From the NCBI GenBank assembly GCA_021835025.1, contig JAKBQY010000020.1:15455-61890 (forward strand): a stretch of DNA of 46,436 nt, in the 5' to 3' direction. The notes beneath the pieces are model-generated. The model was given only the letters and a program-made list of their open reading frames with translations, was not told the DNA's origin and did not search any database. Below are positions 9,857-19,761 of the stretch, piece after piece; position 1 is the first letter of the stretch; every line of letters begins with the position of its first letter. A program made the translations under genes and the position numbers. Source of the stretch: Thermoplasmata archaeon (lineage in GTDB: Archaea; Thermoplasmatota; Thermoplasmata; Thermoplasmatales; Thermoplasmataceae).

Positions 9857-10279
9857 ATGTCATATGATCTCGATAAAGGGTATCATTCCGTTTACTCTCT
9901 CTATTATCATTTCATTCAGGTGGTGAAGTACCGCAGGAAGGTCTTCACAAGTGATGAACTGGTGGATTTCCTCAAAATAAAGGTAAGGGAAATAGCGGAG
10001 ACATTCGGCGTCGAGGTGGTTTCCATAGAATGTGACAAGGATCATTTTCACATGCTGTTCAAGGGGACCCCCACACTGAGGATTACTGTGTTTGTCAACG
10101 CCGTGAAGACCATTACATCCAGGGAAATACAGAGAAAATTTCCCGAAGTGAAGAAAGTTCTGTGTAAGGGCAAGATGTGGTCTTCATCCTACTTCCTTGC
10201 AACATCTGGGCAGGTTACATTACCTGTACTTATGAAGTATGTTGAATCGCAGGAGGTCAAAAGAATTGAAGGCATATAA
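9857..10279 (+). CDS. tnpA: IS200/IS605 transposase TnpA (HUH Y1)
   Basis: Single-strand DNA transposase that cuts and joins hairpin-tagged ends using one catalytic Tyr. 140 residues, a normal size. Key parts: the N-terminal block YHSVYSLYYHFIQVVKYRRK, the HUH metal motif as His-Phe-His in DKDHFHMLF (about 62-64), and the catalytic Tyr128 in LMKYVESQ. All are present, so the protein looks intact. Start chosen at 9857, because the longer frame upstream runs back into the nested IS. It overlaps tnpB by 41 bp. The nested IS now separates it from any promoter in the first 29 bp of the element, so its expression may depend on read-through from the DDE IS. Confidence 0.92.
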   Translation: MSYDLDKGYHSVYSLYYHFIQVVKYRRKVFTSDELVDFLKIKVREIAETFGVEVVSIECDKDHFHMLFKGTPTLRITVFVNAVKTITSREIQRKFPEVKKVLCKGKMWSSSYFLATSGQVTLPVLMKYVESQEVKRIEGI

Positions 10280-11486
10280 GTTCAGGCTGTACCCATCTTC
10301 GGAACAGGAAAAAAAGCTCAACAAGCAGATAGAACTCTGCAGACAGTTGTATAACTCATTCATTATTGAAAGAAGATATGCATACAGGGAACAGAAGAAA
10401 TCTCTTACATACAATTACCAGCAGAATGAGATACCTGAATTGAAGAACACTTTTGTAGAATATAAAGGGGTTCATTCACAAGTTTTGCAGGATGTTGCAC
10501 AGAGAGTAAACCGTGCATATAAGAACTTTTTCAGGAGGAACAATGAAAAAAAGGAGGGAAAAAGACAGAAAGCAGGATTCCCAAGACTGAAGGGAAAGGG
10601 ACAGTACAAATCACTGACCTATCCACAATCAGGATTCCTGATATTGGAAAACGGGCAATTGGAACTTTCAAAGATCGGCATAATAAGGATGTTTCAACAC
10701 CGTGAAATAAATGGTGATATCAAGACACTGAACATCTCAACTGATAAAACAGGAAAATGGTACGCTTCATTCTCCGTGGAGCAGGAAAACCTTCCTGTGG
10801 TTGTCCCACTTCCATTCATTAACGAGCCAACGGAAAACACTATTGGTGCAGATGTAGGCCTCCTGCATCTTATAACATTCAGCGATGGAACTGTTATTGA
10901 TCCTCCAAAATTCCTCAGGAAAGGGGAGAAGAGTATCGGGAAGGCACAGAAGAACCTTTCACAAAAGAAGAAAGGATCAAGCAACAGGAATAAATCGAAG
11001 ATCATTCTTTCGAAACGGCATAAGAAGGTGAAGAACCAGAGGGAAGATTTTGCACACAAACTATCAAAAAATATTGTTGATAATAATGATGTTATTGTTT
11101 TCGAGAACCTGAACGTGAAAGGGATGGTGAAGAACCATCGTTTAGCGAAGAGCATAGCTGATGCTTCTTGGAATACATTAGTACAATACACCACGTACAA
11201 GGCTGAAAGTGCTGGTAAGGAAGTGGTACTGGTGGATCCAAGAAATACATCCAAAACATGTTCCTGTTGTGGACACATCAAGGATGACCTGAAATTATCA
11301 CAACGCATCTTTGTATGTAACAACTGCGGATATAAGATCGATAGGGATCTCAATGCAGCGATCAATATCCATAACAAGGGACTGGAAAAAGTAGGGAGGG
11401 GCACTCCCGAATTCACGCCTGTGGAGATTGGGGCACTACCCGAAAGGGCAACTCCGGTCAGCGAAGCAGGAAGCCCACGGTTTTAA
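10239..11486 (+). CDS. tnpB: RNA-guided nuclease TnpB
   Basis: Transposon-encoded nuclease, ancestor of Cas12, guided by an omega-RNA made from the transposon right end. 415 residues. N-terminal KAYKFRLYPSSEQ is the usual start region; a TTG at 10266 is a possible alternative start. RuvC residues are all visible: Asp in GADVGLL (about 205), Glu in VFENLNVKG (about 289), and Asp in DRDLNAAINI (about 369). The zinc ribbon is CSCCG...CNNCG. The C-terminal 30 codons (GRGTPEFTPVEIGALPE...) overlap the predicted omega-RNA. No frameshift, so it is probably active. Overlaps tnpA by 41 bp in another frame. Confidence 0.93.
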   Translation: MLNRRRSKELKAYKFRLYPSSEQEKKLNKQIELCRQLYNSFIIERRYAYREQKKSLTYNYQQNEIPELKNTFVEYKGVHSQVLQDVAQRVNRAYKNFFRRNNEKKEGKRQKAGFPRLKGKGQYKSLTYPQSGFLILENGQLELSKIGIIRMFQHREINGDIKTLNISTDKTGKWYASFSVEQENLPVVVPLPFINEPTENTIGADVGLLHLITFSDGTVIDPPKFLRKGEKSIGKAQKNLSQKKKGSSNRNKSKIILSKRHKKVKNQREDFAHKLSKNIVDNNDVIVFENLNVKGMVKNHRLAKSIADASWNTLVQYTTYKAESAGKEVVLVDPRNTSKTCSCCGHIKDDLKLSQRIFVCNNCGYKIDRDLNAAINIHNKGLEKVGRGTPEFTPVEIGALPERATPVSEAGSPRF

Positions 11487-11503
11487 TCGTGGGAGGATGT
11501 CAC
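11388..11503 (+). ncRNA. Predicted omega-RNA scaffold at the tnpB 3' end
   Basis: Runs from the last part of tnpB to the right end. It contains the pseudoknot/stem region GGGGCACTCCC...CGCCTGTGGAG, a short CCCGAAAGGG hairpin (11438-11447), and the terminal hairpin 11474-11493 before GTCAC. By analogy with characterised TnpB systems, the bases after 11503 (ATAAATTGGGGACTCA...) would serve as guide. The 5' limit is a guess. The same scaffold recurs without tnpB in the mini-elements. Confidence 0.6.
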
Positions 11504-11649
11504 ATAAATTGGGGACTCACCAAGTAATGACACTGGGCAATTATCAATTTTTTGTGCTTTCATAATATGCGATGGAAAAGAGACATTATATATTTTCTGT
11601 ATTATCTAAAAAATAAAAAAAGTTATAATATTAATGTGTATTTTAAATT

Positions 11650-11970
11650 ATGTGGCAGGAAGCATTTGGTGAATCGGAATTAAAGGATAATGAAATAAAG
11701 GGGATTTCAATTAATGGCAGGCCATTATTATTTATCAAAAAAAATGGTAATATACACTCACTTGATTTATATTGTACACATGAGCAGACCTCACTTGCTG
11801 AAGGATTTATTGAAAAGTGCAATATTGTATGTTCAAATCATTTTGCTTCTTTTGATATAAAAACTGGAAATGTAACAGCAGGGCCAGATGGGGATGATAC
11901 CCACATGAAGAATTTGAATGCCTATAAAACAAAGGTTGAAAACGGCAAAATTCTGGTGGATATCCCATGA
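11650..11970 (+). CDS. Rieske-type [2Fe-2S] ferredoxin
   Basis: A 106-residue soluble Rieske-domain protein. Cluster ligands are visible as Cys-x-His in LYCTHEQ (about residues 44-46) and Cys-x2-His in VCSNHFASFD (about 64-67), the standard pattern for a 2Cys-2His cluster. There is no membrane segment and no oxygenase catalytic domain, so it is a free electron carrier like those paired with dioxygenases or other oxidoreductases. Its stop overlaps the EtfBA start by 4 bp (ATGA), so the two are translationally coupled and very likely exchange electrons. A TATA-like TTATAATATT lies at 11623-11632. Confidence 0.88.
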   Translation: MWQEAFGESELKDNEIKGISINGRPLLFIKKNGNIHSLDLYCTHEQTSLAEGFIEKCNIVCSNHFASFDIKTGNVTAGPDGDDTHMKNLNAYKTKVENGKILVDIP

Positions 11971-13640
11971 AAGTTCTTGTATTTATAAAACAGATACCGG
12001 ATATCAGTGATGTAAAATATGATCATGAAACAAAAAGAATTATAAGAACTAATGTTAAATTGATGATAAATTCCTTTGATAAAAAAGCTGTTGAGGCTGC
12101 CATTCAATTGAAGGAAAAATATGGCATGGAAACGTATGTAGCATCAATGGGGCCACCATCTGCAGAAGACATAATAACTGATTCATTAAAAATGGGTATA
12201 GACCATGGAATTTTAATAACGGATAAACAATTTGCGGGTGCGGATACGTATATCACGGCCAGAATACTATCCCACGTTGTTAAACTAATGGGCCCAGATA
12301 TCGTGCTAACCGGAAAATACTCTCTTGATGGTGAGACCTCACAGGTTCCTCCGGAAATTTCATATTTTTCAAATTATAATTTTATATCTTCAGTATCAAA
12401 CATAGAAATAAATGGTGCAAAATTGCTTCTAGAAAGGGATGAAGATTATGGAATAAGAAAAATAATGGCGGATTTGCCGGCTGTTATTTCTGTGAGTGAA
12501 AAAATAAACAGGGCAAGACCAGTCCCGGATATTGAAATAAACAATGATATAAAAATAATTGATTCAAAGAAGATAACCATCAATGGCAGAGATTCATTGA
12601 CCGTTGTTAAAAATACAAGCATGTTGAATAGTTCAAGAAATTGTAAATTCATAGATTTCAAGGATCTTTTACAAATTCTGGATGAAAATAAGGGTATCCA
12701 TGTAATAGATAAATACAAAAATCTGGATGACTATGGGAACGATTCCATTTTCCTTGGGCTTGCAATTGATGAACCAATAACTTCTATGGAAATAGCATCA
12801 AAAATTGCAGAGATATCAAACATGAAGATTGTCATCATCGGAAATATAAATCCAGAGAAAATTGATGGCATAGCCTGCCACGAGTATATCTATCTTAAAA
12901 ATCCAGATATATTTTATTTCTCCAAATACGTTTCAGAATATATAAAAAGTAATGATGTTAAACACGTGCTTGCACCATCAAACTTAAATGGAAGAGATAT
13001 AGCATCACTGGTGGCAGCTTCTCTAAATCTAGGTTTAACTGCAGATTGCATTGATATATCACTTGTGGATAATAAAATGATTCAATACAAACCCGCATTT
13101 GGTGGCGGAATCATAGCAGAAATTATTTCCAAAACCACTCCGGATATTGCAACTGCAAGACAGGGGATGTTTAGGATTAAATTCAAAAATTACAATGCAA
13201 GGGTAATTATGGAAAAAATTGAAAACGAGAGAAACAGGACACTTGGTTATGAGGAATCAAAATTTCCGGCATTGAATACCCGAATAATCATGGGTGCAGG
13301 CAGGGGAGTCAAAAGAGAGTATATAGAAAAATTAAGGGAAATATCAGGCATGATGCATGCATCCCTGGGTGGTACAAGGAAAATTGTGGATATGCATTTC
13401 ATGCCAAGACAGGTTCAAATAGGCTTAACGGGAATCTCAATTTCTCCGGATATCTACATAAATATAGGGGCCTCTGGTGCTGATAATCATATAGTTGGGA
13501 TAAGATATGCAAAAAAAATCATATCGATAAATAATGATAGGAATGCAAATATATTTAAATACTCAGATTATGGCATAATTATGGATTCTTCGGATTTTAT
13601 TGACAGGCTTTTTGATTATGTTAAATCAAACCACTCCTGA
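11967..13640 (+). CDS. etfBA: Electron transfer flavoprotein, fused beta-alpha subunits
   Basis: 557 residues carrying both ETF subunits in one chain. The N-terminal half is the beta subunit (KVLVFIKQIPD start, GADTYITARILSHVVK, LTGKYSLDGETSQVPPEI). The C-terminal half is the alpha subunit ending in the FAD domain: GAGRGVKREY, then ASLGGTRKIVD, then the FAD-binding IGLTGISISPDIYINIGASG. Beta-alpha fusions are known from thermoacidophilic archaea. It receives electrons from acyl-CoA dehydrogenases such as the one at 27460 and would pass them to a quinone reductase or, judging by context, to the overlapping Rieske protein. No membrane segment. Confidence 0.93.
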   Translation: MKVLVFIKQIPDISDVKYDHETKRIIRTNVKLMINSFDKKAVEAAIQLKEKYGMETYVASMGPPSAEDIITDSLKMGIDHGILITDKQFAGADTYITARILSHVVKLMGPDIVLTGKYSLDGETSQVPPEISYFSNYNFISSVSNIEINGAKLLLERDEDYGIRKIMADLPAVISVSEKINRARPVPDIEINNDIKIIDSKKITINGRDSLTVVKNTSMLNSSRNCKFIDFKDLLQILDENKGIHVIDKYKNLDDYGNDSIFLGLAIDEPITSMEIASKIAEISNMKIVIIGNINPEKIDGIACHEYIYLKNPDIFYFSKYVSEYIKSNDVKHVLAPSNLNGRDIASLVAASLNLGLTADCIDISLVDNKMIQYKPAFGGGIIAEIISKTTPDIATARQGMFRIKFKNYNARVIMEKIENERNRTLGYEESKFPALNTRIIMGAGRGVKREYIEKLREISGMMHASLGGTRKIVDMHFMPRQVQIGLTGISISPDIYINIGASGADNHIVGIRYAKKIISINNDRNANIFKYSDYGIIMDSSDFIDRLFDYVKSNHS

Positions 13641-13693
13641 TTCATAGGGGAGGTTATCTCTACCATATTTCAAAAAAATGCTTATTGTTTATC

Positions 13694-13907
13694 ACAGTGA
13701 GCGGAAAACCCACCTCATTTATGGATGGAATGAAAGCGAACCTTTTTATATCACAGGAGAACATGATTCTTGTCTTCTAGTAGACATAATTAAAAAAGGG
13801 TAGATCACACATAGCTTCATGTATGTCCGTGCCCGTAAAGTCGAATGGCTGAGCATGAAGAACAGAGTGCCCACGGGCCGAGGGGAATGCAAGCCTGTGG
13901 GGGTCAC
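13694..13907 (+). mobile_element. IS200/IS605-derived mini-element 2
   Basis: 214 bp between EtfBA and VAT. The left end follows TTTATC (13688-13693) and begins ACAGTGAGCGG, shared with element 5. The internal block with ACAGGAGAACATGATTCTTG forms a short stem, then come TATGTCCGTGCCCGTAAAG and the omega-RNA-like GGGGAATGCAAGCCTGTGG. It ends in GTCAC at 13907, but the usual terminal hairpin is missing, so a deletion has fused the scaffold to the end. The following sequence (TAGAAATGTTTTCCCA) differs from that after the other elements. Confidence 0.78.
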
Positions 13908-14001
13908 TAGAAATGTTTTCCCAGATGCGTCCTATATCGCCCGATCATTCATTTATTCGCGTTAGGGAACATGGCGATTTTTAATATTCATTATTTCAAT
14001 A

Positions 14002-14011
14002 TTTTAAAATA
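14002..14011 (+). promoter_or_regulatory. TATA element of the VAT gene
   Basis: TTTTAAAATA lies 22-31 bp before the ATG at 14033, fitting a leaderless archaeal transcript. It lies about 95 bp downstream of mini-element 2. Confidence 0.45.
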
Positions 14012-14032
14012 CTATTTTGTTAATATAGGTAT

Positions 14033-16267
14033 ATGAAATCTAATAATGGGATAGTTTTGAGAGTGGCTGAAGCCAACGCAACGGATCCCGGTATGGCGAG
14101 AGTCAGACTTGATGAAATTTCACGAATGGATCTTAATGTTGAAATAGGAGACGTTGTTTCCATTGAAAAGGTCAGAACCACTGTTGGAAGAGTTTTCAGG
14201 GCCAGACCGGAGGACGAAAATAAAGGAATAGCCAGAATAGATAGTGTTATGAGAAATAACTGTGGTGCCTCCATAGGGGATAAGGTAACAATAAGAAATG
14301 TAGAAGTCGAGGATGCCAAAAAAGTTGTTCTAGCACCAATAATAAGAAAGGACCAAAGGCTGAGATTTGGTGAAGGTATTGATGATTTCGTACAGAAAGC
14401 ATTGATAAGAAGACCTGTTATAGAACAGGATAGTATAAGTGTTCCCGGCTTAACACTTGCAGGCCATACTGGCCTCTTGTTCAAAGTTATAAAAACAATT
14501 CCCAGCAAAATACCTGTTGAAATAGGAGATACAACCCAGGTCGAGATCAGGGAAGAACCAGCATCGGAAGTACTGGAAGAAGTGACGAGGGTAAGCTATG
14601 AGGATATAGGCGGTTTATCTGATCAACTTGGAAAAATAAGAGAGATCATAGAATTGCCATTAAAACATCCTGAACTTTTCGATAGATTGGGCATAACTCC
14701 ACCTAAAGGTGTATTATTAAGCGGTCCCCCGGGAACTGGAAAAACCTTAATAGCGAAGGCTGTTGCCAACGAAAGTGGCGCAAATTTCTATTCCATAAAT
14801 GGCCCGGAAATCATGAGCAAGTATTATGGCCAGAGCGAGCAAAAGCTTAGAGAGATATTCCAGAAAGCCGAAGAATCAGAACCTTCCATTATATTCATTG
14901 ATGAAATAGATTCAATAGCACCAAAAAGGGAGGATGTCCAAGGGGAGGTAGAACGAAGGGTTGTCGCCCAGCTTCTAACCTTAATGGATGGCTTAAAGGA
15001 AAGGGGGCATGTTATAGTTATAGGTGCCACCAACAGGATAGATGCCGTTGATCCTGCACTCAGGAGGCCAGGGAGATTTGACCGCGAAATTACAATAGGT
15101 GTTCCAGATAAAAAAGGAAGGGAAGAGATATTAACAATCCATACAAGGGGAATGCCTCTTGGAATGACGGATGATGAGAAGGATCAATTCCTGAATGATA
15201 TCGCTGAACGTACATACGGTTTTGTTGGTGCTGATCTTGCTGCACTTACAAGGGAATCAGCAATGAATGCCCTGAGAAGGTATTTGCCCGAAATTGATCT
15301 TGACAAACCCATACCAACAGAGGTTCTGGAAAAAATGACGGTTACCGAGAGCGATTTCATGGAAGCACTCAAATCAATTGAACCAAGCAGTTTAAGGGAG
15401 GTAACGGTTGAAGTTCCAAATATAAAATGGACTGATATAGGTGGGCTTGAAAATGTGAAATCAGAACTCAGGGAAGCTGTAGAACTACCATTATTGAATC
15501 CTGATGTCTTTAAAAGGTTGGGTATAAGGGCTCCAAAGGGATTTTTGTTATATGGGCCACCAGGAACAGGAAAAACATTGCTGGCAAAAGCAGTTGCCAA
15601 TGAAAGCAACGCCAATTTTATCTCCGTAAAAGGTCCAGAGGTTTTAAGCAAATGGGTAGGAGAAAGCGAGAAAGCGGTAAGAGAAATATTCAAAAAGGCA
15701 AAACAGGTTTCCCCCTCAATAATATTCATGGATGAAATAGATTCAATAGCTCCAAGGAGGGGGGCATCAATGGATTCGGGTGTTACGGAAAGAATTGTAA
15801 ACCAGTTATTAACCTCAATGGATGGAATAGAAGTCCTAAATGGAGTTGTTGTAATAGCGGCAACAAATCGCCCGGATATCATAGATCCTGCATTAATGAG
15901 GGCGGGCAGATTTGATAAAATAATATACATACCACCACCTGATAACGATGGAAGATATAAGATACTTGGGGTTCATACAAAGAAAATGCCCCTTTCAAAG
16001 AATGTCGACCTTAAGGAAATTGCCAGAAGAACCGATGGGTATGTTGGAAGCGATATAGAAAATCTATGCAGGGAGGCGGGAATGATGGCCTATCGTTCAA
16101 ACCCCGATGCCACTGAAATAAACCAGGAGGATTTCATAAAAGCAATGAATACCATTAGACCGTCTGTGGATGAAAACGTTATAAAATTCTATGATGGCCT
16201 TGCATCGTCCATGGGCAAAGATATAAAGGAAAGAAAGAAAACCGCCGATCTTGGTTTATATCAGTGA
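14033..16267 (+). CDS. VAT/Cdc48-type AAA+ unfoldase
   Basis: Hexameric ATP-driven protein unfoldase, the archaeal counterpart of p97/Cdc48, feeding the proteasome. 744 residues. The N-terminal double-psi barrel substrate domain (about 1-185) starts [19 protein letters not shown]1 ring: Walker [14 protein letters not shown] (about 231) and Walker [14 protein letters not shown]2 ring: Walker [14 protein letters not shown] (about 508) and Walker [13 protein letters not shown], with GATNR/AATNR sensor-1 and arginine-finger segments (RRPGRFD, MRAGRFD). Length is that of Thermoplasma VAT. It converges with the potassium channel gene with a 7-bp overlap of the 3' ends. Confidence 0.96.
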   Translation: MKSNNGIVLRVAEANATDPGMARVRLDEISRMDLNVEIGDVVSIEKVRTTVGRVFRARPEDENKGIARIDSVMRNNCGASIGDKVTIRNVEVEDAKKVVLAPIIRKDQRLRFGEGIDDFVQKALIRRPVIEQDSISVPGLTLAGHTGLLFKVIKTIPSKIPVEIGDTTQVEIREEPASEVLEEVTRVSYEDIGGLSDQLGKIREIIELPLKHPELFDRLGITPPKGVLLSGPPGTGKTLIAKAVANESGANFYSINGPEIMSKYYGQSEQKLREIFQKAEESEPSIIFIDEIDSIAPKREDVQGEVERRVVAQLLTLMDGLKERGHVIVIGATNRIDAVDPALRRPGRFDREITIGVPDKKGREEILTIHTRGMPLGMTDDEKDQFLNDIAERTYGFVGADLAALTRESAMNALRRYLPEIDLDKPIPTEVLEKMTVTESDFMEALKSIEPSSLREVTVEVPNIKWTDIGGLENVKSELREAVELPLLNPDVFKRLGIRAPKGFLLYGPPGTGKTLLAKAVANESNANFISVKGPEVLSKWVGESEKAVREIFKKAKQVSPSIIFMDEIDSIAPRRGASMDSGVTERIVNQLLTSMDGIEVLNGVVVIAATNRPDIIDPALMRAGRFDKIIYIPPPDNDGRYKILGVHTKKMPLSKNVDLKEIARRTDGYVGSDIENLCREAGMMAYRSNPDATEINQEDFIKAMNTIRPSVDENVIKFYDGLASSMGKDIKERKKTADLGLYQ

Positions 16268-17256
16268 TTTTCCTTTATATAAATAAAATAATCTTTATCC
16301 ATAATTTTATCTATATTTTCCCTTAAAAATATTTTATCCTTTTCCCTGAACCCAATAACAATTTTTCCATTTTTTTCCATTTCTGATATAAATTCGGCAT
16401 ATGTCCCATTTTTATATTTAATATCCACACGCTCTTCGGCTATATTTTTTGATGAAAATAATTCATTTATAAATTCGGGCATACCCGGAATCAATATTGA
16501 CGAAGATATCAATAGTGAGGACACCTCTCCTTTTATTATTATATCATCCATGACGGTTTCAGCATGAACCCTGCTTTCCGGATTCATTATTTCACCTATG
16601 ATGCGGACATTTCCATTCAGTTTTTTGATTACCATTGCCGATAGAATTGTTTCAGCATCAACTGCCATCGAATTCTTTTCTTCGTTTTTCGAGAATATTA
16701 ACACCATTGAAGCATTTTTTATACCTGCCCTTACCAAGTCATTTTCCTGTAAAAAACTCCCCTTGATAAATGAGTATTCATTTGTTCCCGGTATCTGTTC
16801 ATCATTTAATATTACAATTTCAAAGCCTTCCTTTATTATATCTCTTAAAACCTTTTTTGTTGTTTCATTATAATTGCACAAAATTATGTGTTTTCTTTCT
16901 ACAGCCATTTTATCACCTATTCTGGAAGCAAGTCTGGCATCTATCATTATTGTGGTTATTGCGGCAGTTAAATAACCAAGGGCTCCAATGCCTGTAACCA
17001 TTACAATTATTCCATTTATCCTGCCGAAGTATCCATAAACCGGGGTATCCCCGTAACCAACTGTTGTTACTGTCTGCATCGTCCACCATAAACTTTCAAA
17101 TAAATTATGTATCCCACTTGAAGTTATATTCTTTTCGAAATAAAATTCTGAAAAAACTGAGTAAATTATCACCGCCATGGCCAAAAATGATGCCTTGAAT
17201 ATATGCGTTCTTGTGTATTTTCTGAAGCGCTTTATATAAAAAAATAAAGGATACAT
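16261..17256 (-). CDS. MthK-type potassium channel with RCK domain
   Basis: 331 residues. Two hydrophobic segments (about 20-36 and 84-108) flank a pore helix and the selectivity filter TTVGYGD (64-70), the exact K+ signature. The cytoplasmic part from about residue 122 is an RCK/TrkA-N Rossmann domain ([11 protein letters not shown]) followed by a C-terminal TrkA-C-like region ([14 protein letters not shown]). This is the plan of the ligand-gated channel MthK. No internal RCK-only start is required but some homologues make one. In acidophiles K+ flux supports the reversed membrane potential; that role is inference here. Confidence 0.9.
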   Translation of the reverse strand: MYPLFFYIKRFRKYTRTHIFKASFLAMAVIIYSVFSEFYFEKNITSSGIHNLFESLWWTMQTVTTVGYGDTPVYGYFGRINGIIVMVTGIGALGYLTAAITTIMIDARLASRIGDKMAVERKHIILCNYNETTKKVLRDIIKEGFEIVILNDEQIPGTNEYSFIKGSFLQENDLVRAGIKNASMVLIFSKNEEKNSMAVDAETILSAMVIKKLNGNVRIIGEIMNPESRVHAETVMDDIIIKGEVSSLLISSSILIPGMPEFINELFSSKNIAEERVDIKYKNGTYAEFISEMEKNGKIVIGFREKDKIFLRENIDKIMDKDYFIYIKENH

Positions 17257-17335
17257 AACCTCAAATAATTAACGAATATTTATTTTTAATTAAAATAATT
17301 GTAATATAATAAAGCTCTGAACGTCAATACAGAAT

Positions 17336-18574
17336 TTAAAAACTTATCTGATTTTCCGGTATATACCTTAAAATGCCTGCAACACCGCCAAATGCCGTTT
17401 TCAATAATCTTCCCTCATCACTATCCTCGGAAACAAATTCCACCTTTGTTCCGGCAGCCTCAGCCATTTTATATAAATCCTCGATAAAATCATCTTCCCG
17501 TTCATAATTCATCGGTGCATTGTCATTATCGCACATTGGTTGATCCATTGGCTCCTCGGTAAATGTCCGTTCATCACCGCATGAAGGGCATTTATAAAAG
17601 TATTTGATTTTACGTATTGAATCGGATATGATGAGCAATTCAAGATTCTTCATTTTCAGAGAATTTGTTATTGCAGCCTCTCCATAAACACCTAGGCCAC
17701 CGTCGGATTTTTTAATCTCTCGTAAAAATCTATTGATTATATCCTTTTCCCTTGTTATTCGCATGTCCTTTATTGATTCTGATGCTTTATCTACCAGTTC
17801 TCTCAAACCCGACTCATCTGTATATCCTATATCAAACATATCCTTGATCTTGGCCTTTATCTCATTTCTCAGATAGTCCTTTTCAACGAAATATTCCTTT
17901 GTTGCCCCTGGACCGCCTACAAATATTGTGATGATGTCCTTTATCACTGGAATAAATGTGGTGTTGGCAATATCACCCATTTTCTTATAAAATTCATTTG
18001 CAGCTATCTCTATAAGCCGTTCAAACCTTCGGCTTGATTGCCCACCCTGTCTGTGTTTGCTTGGAACAAGAGAATATTCATAATCCACAACTTCAATTTT
18101 TGTTCCTTTTAAAAAGCCAATTGTGGCCTCCTTTCGATCTATTACTATTAATCCATATAGTTCCTTTTCTCTCAATTGATCATTCAACTGTTCCAGATGA
18201 AAGGAAGAATCGCATTTATATAAAAATGTCTGTATTGGTTCTGGAGGTTCAATGATTTTTGTATACATTTCTGTCTGGTCACCTCGTTTTGCAACATGTC
18301 CAACAAAGAAAACAAGCCCCGATTCTGGAGGTTGTTTGTAATATTTAAGCCTGGACATAATTGATTCTATTGCAGATAACACATTTTTTCTGGTGGTTTT
18401 TGATTTAATATTTGAAGATGTTGAAAATTCTTCCCTTAAATACTGGACGACATCCGATATCTGTTTATCTGGTGGAATGTAAAGTGAGATGAGCTCCGTT
18501 CCCCTGCCATGCAATTTTGAAAGTTCTTCCATGGCTTTTCTAAATTCGTATCTTTTATACTCCTCATTTTCCAT
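17336..18574 (-). CDS. prf1: Peptide chain release factor aRF1
   Basis: Recognises all three stop codons and triggers peptide release. 412 residues, normal. Domain 1 has the stop-decoding NIKS (55-58). Domain 2 has the catalytic GGQ in [15 protein letters not shown] (about 176-178). The C-terminal domain binds aRF3/aEF1A and holds a metal-site region [10 protein letters not shown]...MCDNDN. Divergent from the UMP kinase gene, with a 40-bp shared promoter region. Confidence 0.96.
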   Translation of the reverse strand: MENEEYKRYEFRKAMEELSKLHGRGTELISLYIPPDKQISDVVQYLREEFSTSSNIKSKTTRKNVLSAIESIMSRLKYYKQPPESGLVFFVGHVAKRGDQTEMYTKIIEPPEPIQTFLYKCDSSFHLEQLNDQLREKELYGLIVIDRKEATIGFLKGTKIEVVDYEYSLVPSKHRQGGQSSRRFERLIEIAANEFYKKMGDIANTTFIPVIKDIITIFVGGPGATKEYFVEKDYLRNEIKAKIKDMFDIGYTDESGLRELVDKASESIKDMRITREKDIINRFLREIKKSDGGLGVYGEAAITNSLKMKNLELLIISDSIRKIKYFYKCPSCGDERTFTEEPMDQPMCDNDNAPMNYEREDDFIEDLYKMAEAAGTKVEFVSEDSDEGRLLKTAFGGVAGILRYIPENQISF

Positions 18575-18583
18575 AAAAGAAAA

Positions 18584-18600
18584 TTTTATAATAATATTTA
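18584..18600. promoter_or_regulatory. Shared divergent promoter of prf1 and pyrH
   Basis: The 40 bp between the two divergent start codons contain TTTTATAATAATATTTA, which offers a TATA element on each strand at roughly 15-30 bp from either ATG. Overlapping polymerase sites would make the two genes compete or be coordinated; this is inference from spacing. Confidence 0.4.
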
Positions 18601-18614
18601 ACCTTAATGAAAGA

Positions 18615-19292
18615 ATGAGTAGTATGGTTATATCTATCGGTGGTTCAATTATCTCCGGAGAAAAATTGAATCTTGAGTTAATGGAAAAAATATCAAAGAC
18701 ACTTACAATGATTGATTCCTATGATAAATTTGGCATAGTGGTTGGTGGTGGAAAACTTGCCAGAACATATATTTCCGATTTGAGGGAATACAATATAAAT
18801 GATAATATTCTTGACGAAATTGGAATAAATGCTACAAGGATAAATGCCCTTGCAATGACGACCTTTTTTGATGATGTAAATTCTAAAATACCAACAAACA
18901 TCAATGATGCGGCGGAATTGATTCATAATTATAGGTATGTGATTATGGGTGGCACTGAACCGGGGCATACAACGGATACTGTTTCGGTATTATTTGCAGA
19001 AAGAATTGGTGCAAAACTACTCATAAATGCAACTTCCGTTGATGGCGTTTATTCATCAGATCCAAAGAAAGATAAGAATGCTGTTAAATACGATAAATTA
19101 ACCTATGACGATGCAATTGAACTTTCAATAAAAAATTCAACAGGTGCAGGTTCAAACGTATTCATGGATTTAACGTCATTGACAATTGCAAAAAGGTCAA
19201 AAATAAAGATATTTGTCATAAATGGCAGTTCTATGGATGAATATAAAAATATCATGTATCATGGAAAATGCAATGGCACGGTAATTTCGTAA
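18615..19292 (+). CDS. pyrH: UMP kinase, archaeal type
   Basis: Phosphorylates UMP to UDP, feeding the CTP synthase made by pyrG in this window. 225 residues of the amino-acid-kinase fold: [10 protein letters not shown] start, [51 protein letters not shown], and [11 protein letters not shown]. The GxTDGV-like SVDGVY segment and the short length fit archaeal PyrH rather than isopentenyl phosphate kinase. Start set at 18615 (or 18624) because upstream extension would read back through prf1. Its stop codon (19290-19292) lies inside the terminal five bases of a decayed IS605-derived element, so the element abuts the gene exactly. Confidence 0.9.
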   Translation: MSSMVISIGGSIISGEKLNLELMEKISKTLTMIDSYDKFGIVVGGGKLARTYISDLREYNINDNILDEIGINATRINALAMTTFFDDVNSKIPTNINDAAELIHNYRYVIMGGTEPGHTTDTVSVLFAERIGAKLLINATSVDGVYSSDPKKDKNAVKYDKLTYDDAIELSIKNSTGAGSNVFMDLTSLTIAKRSKIKIFVINGSSMDEYKNIMYHGKCNGTVIS

Positions 19293-19540
19293 CCTCCTCT
19301 CACTATTAAACAGTAGATCAAAAATCACCTCCAGACTGGCTATTTGACGGAATTAAACTTGTAACGGATGGGTTAACTCTTATGAGTGATGCTGATAATA
19401 TAGCTTTCATTTCATCTACCGGATTGTGTTTGTTGCAAATATGTACAAAATTGGCTAAATTTTTGATCTACTGAAAATCCGTTGGTTTCTTGCTTCATTG
19501 ACTAATTTTAATCTCCACAGGCATCTTCTAATACTTGTGA
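19289..19540 (-). mobile_element. Decayed IS200/IS605 right end, interrupted by a deleted DDE IS
   Basis: Read on the minus strand, 19540-19474 and 19310-19289 together match the right end of the complete element: CCTGTGGAGATT, then a TCAATGAAGCAAGAAACC block (compare TCAGCGAAGCAGGAAGCC), then TTTAATAGTGAGAGGAGGTTAC (compare TTTTAATCGTGGGAGGATGTCAC). A 163-bp DDE IS derivative sits in the hairpin loop. The match fades beyond about 19540. From there to the M13 gene at 19762 the sequence is AT-rich spacer with no recognisable gene; a TATA-like stretch near 19725-19745 may serve the peptidase gene. Confidence 0.65.
19311..19473 (-). mobile_element. 163-bp internally deleted DDE IS (MITE-like)
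   Basis: Has both 15-bp inverted repeats (CAGTAGATCAAAAAT at 19311-19325 and ATTTTTGATCTACTG at 19459-19473), identical to the 909-bp IS. On the minus strand it keeps about 100 bp of the transposase 3' end (ATGAAAGC..., CATCACTCATAAGAG..., CAGTCTGGAGGTGATTTTTGA), clearly related to 9700-9794 but diverged by many substitutions. The rest of the gene is gone. Flanked by A-rich bases (TAAA / AAAA). It could be moved only by a transposase supplied in trans. Confidence 0.85.
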
Positions 19541-19761
19541 ATGTATATCTTTATATTCTTTATAAGTATTTTTTAATTCAGTATTTCATTTTTCTGATAA
19601 TAATAATTAAGAAATTTTTTTGCATTAATATAAGCATATTTTTCTTCTTGATTTGAAGCGGTAAAGAAATATTAATAAGTGAATAATGTAAATTTATGCG
19701 GGGGTATTTTAATTAATGAGTGAGACAAATAACATTAAATAAAATACTTCAATTATAAACA

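Larger units (their letters stand above)
8864..11503 (+). mobile_element. IS200/IS605-family element with tnpA and tnpB, split by a nested IS
   Basis: The left end follows TTTAAC (8858-8863), a hexamer that also precedes the left ends at 43719, 23837 (reverse) and 45522 (reverse). The first 29 bp (ATTGAGCGAGAAATCCCC region) match the left ends of the mini-elements. The left end is then interrupted by a DDE insertion sequence (8893-9801) and resumes with GGGATGGGATTAAAGCGAAAT, corresponding to GGATGGAATGAAAGCGAAC in the mini-elements. tnpA and tnpB follow. The right end has the hairpin CCCACG-GTTTTAAT-CGTGGG (11474-11493) and terminates in GTCAC (11503). It is the only copy here with both genes, so it is the likely source of enzymes for the short copies. 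Confidence 0.88.

Noticed and set aside
18489-18614. N-terminal extension of the UMP kinase
   Set aside because: It would read back through the divergent aRF1 gene; the kinase fold begins at 18615-18624.
18615-19292. Isopentenyl phosphate kinase instead of UMP kinase
   Set aside because: Same fold, but the 225-residue length and the GINATRINA and [10 protein letters not shown]-type motifs fit archaeal UMP kinase, and the catalytic His region of isopentenyl phosphate kinase is not seen.
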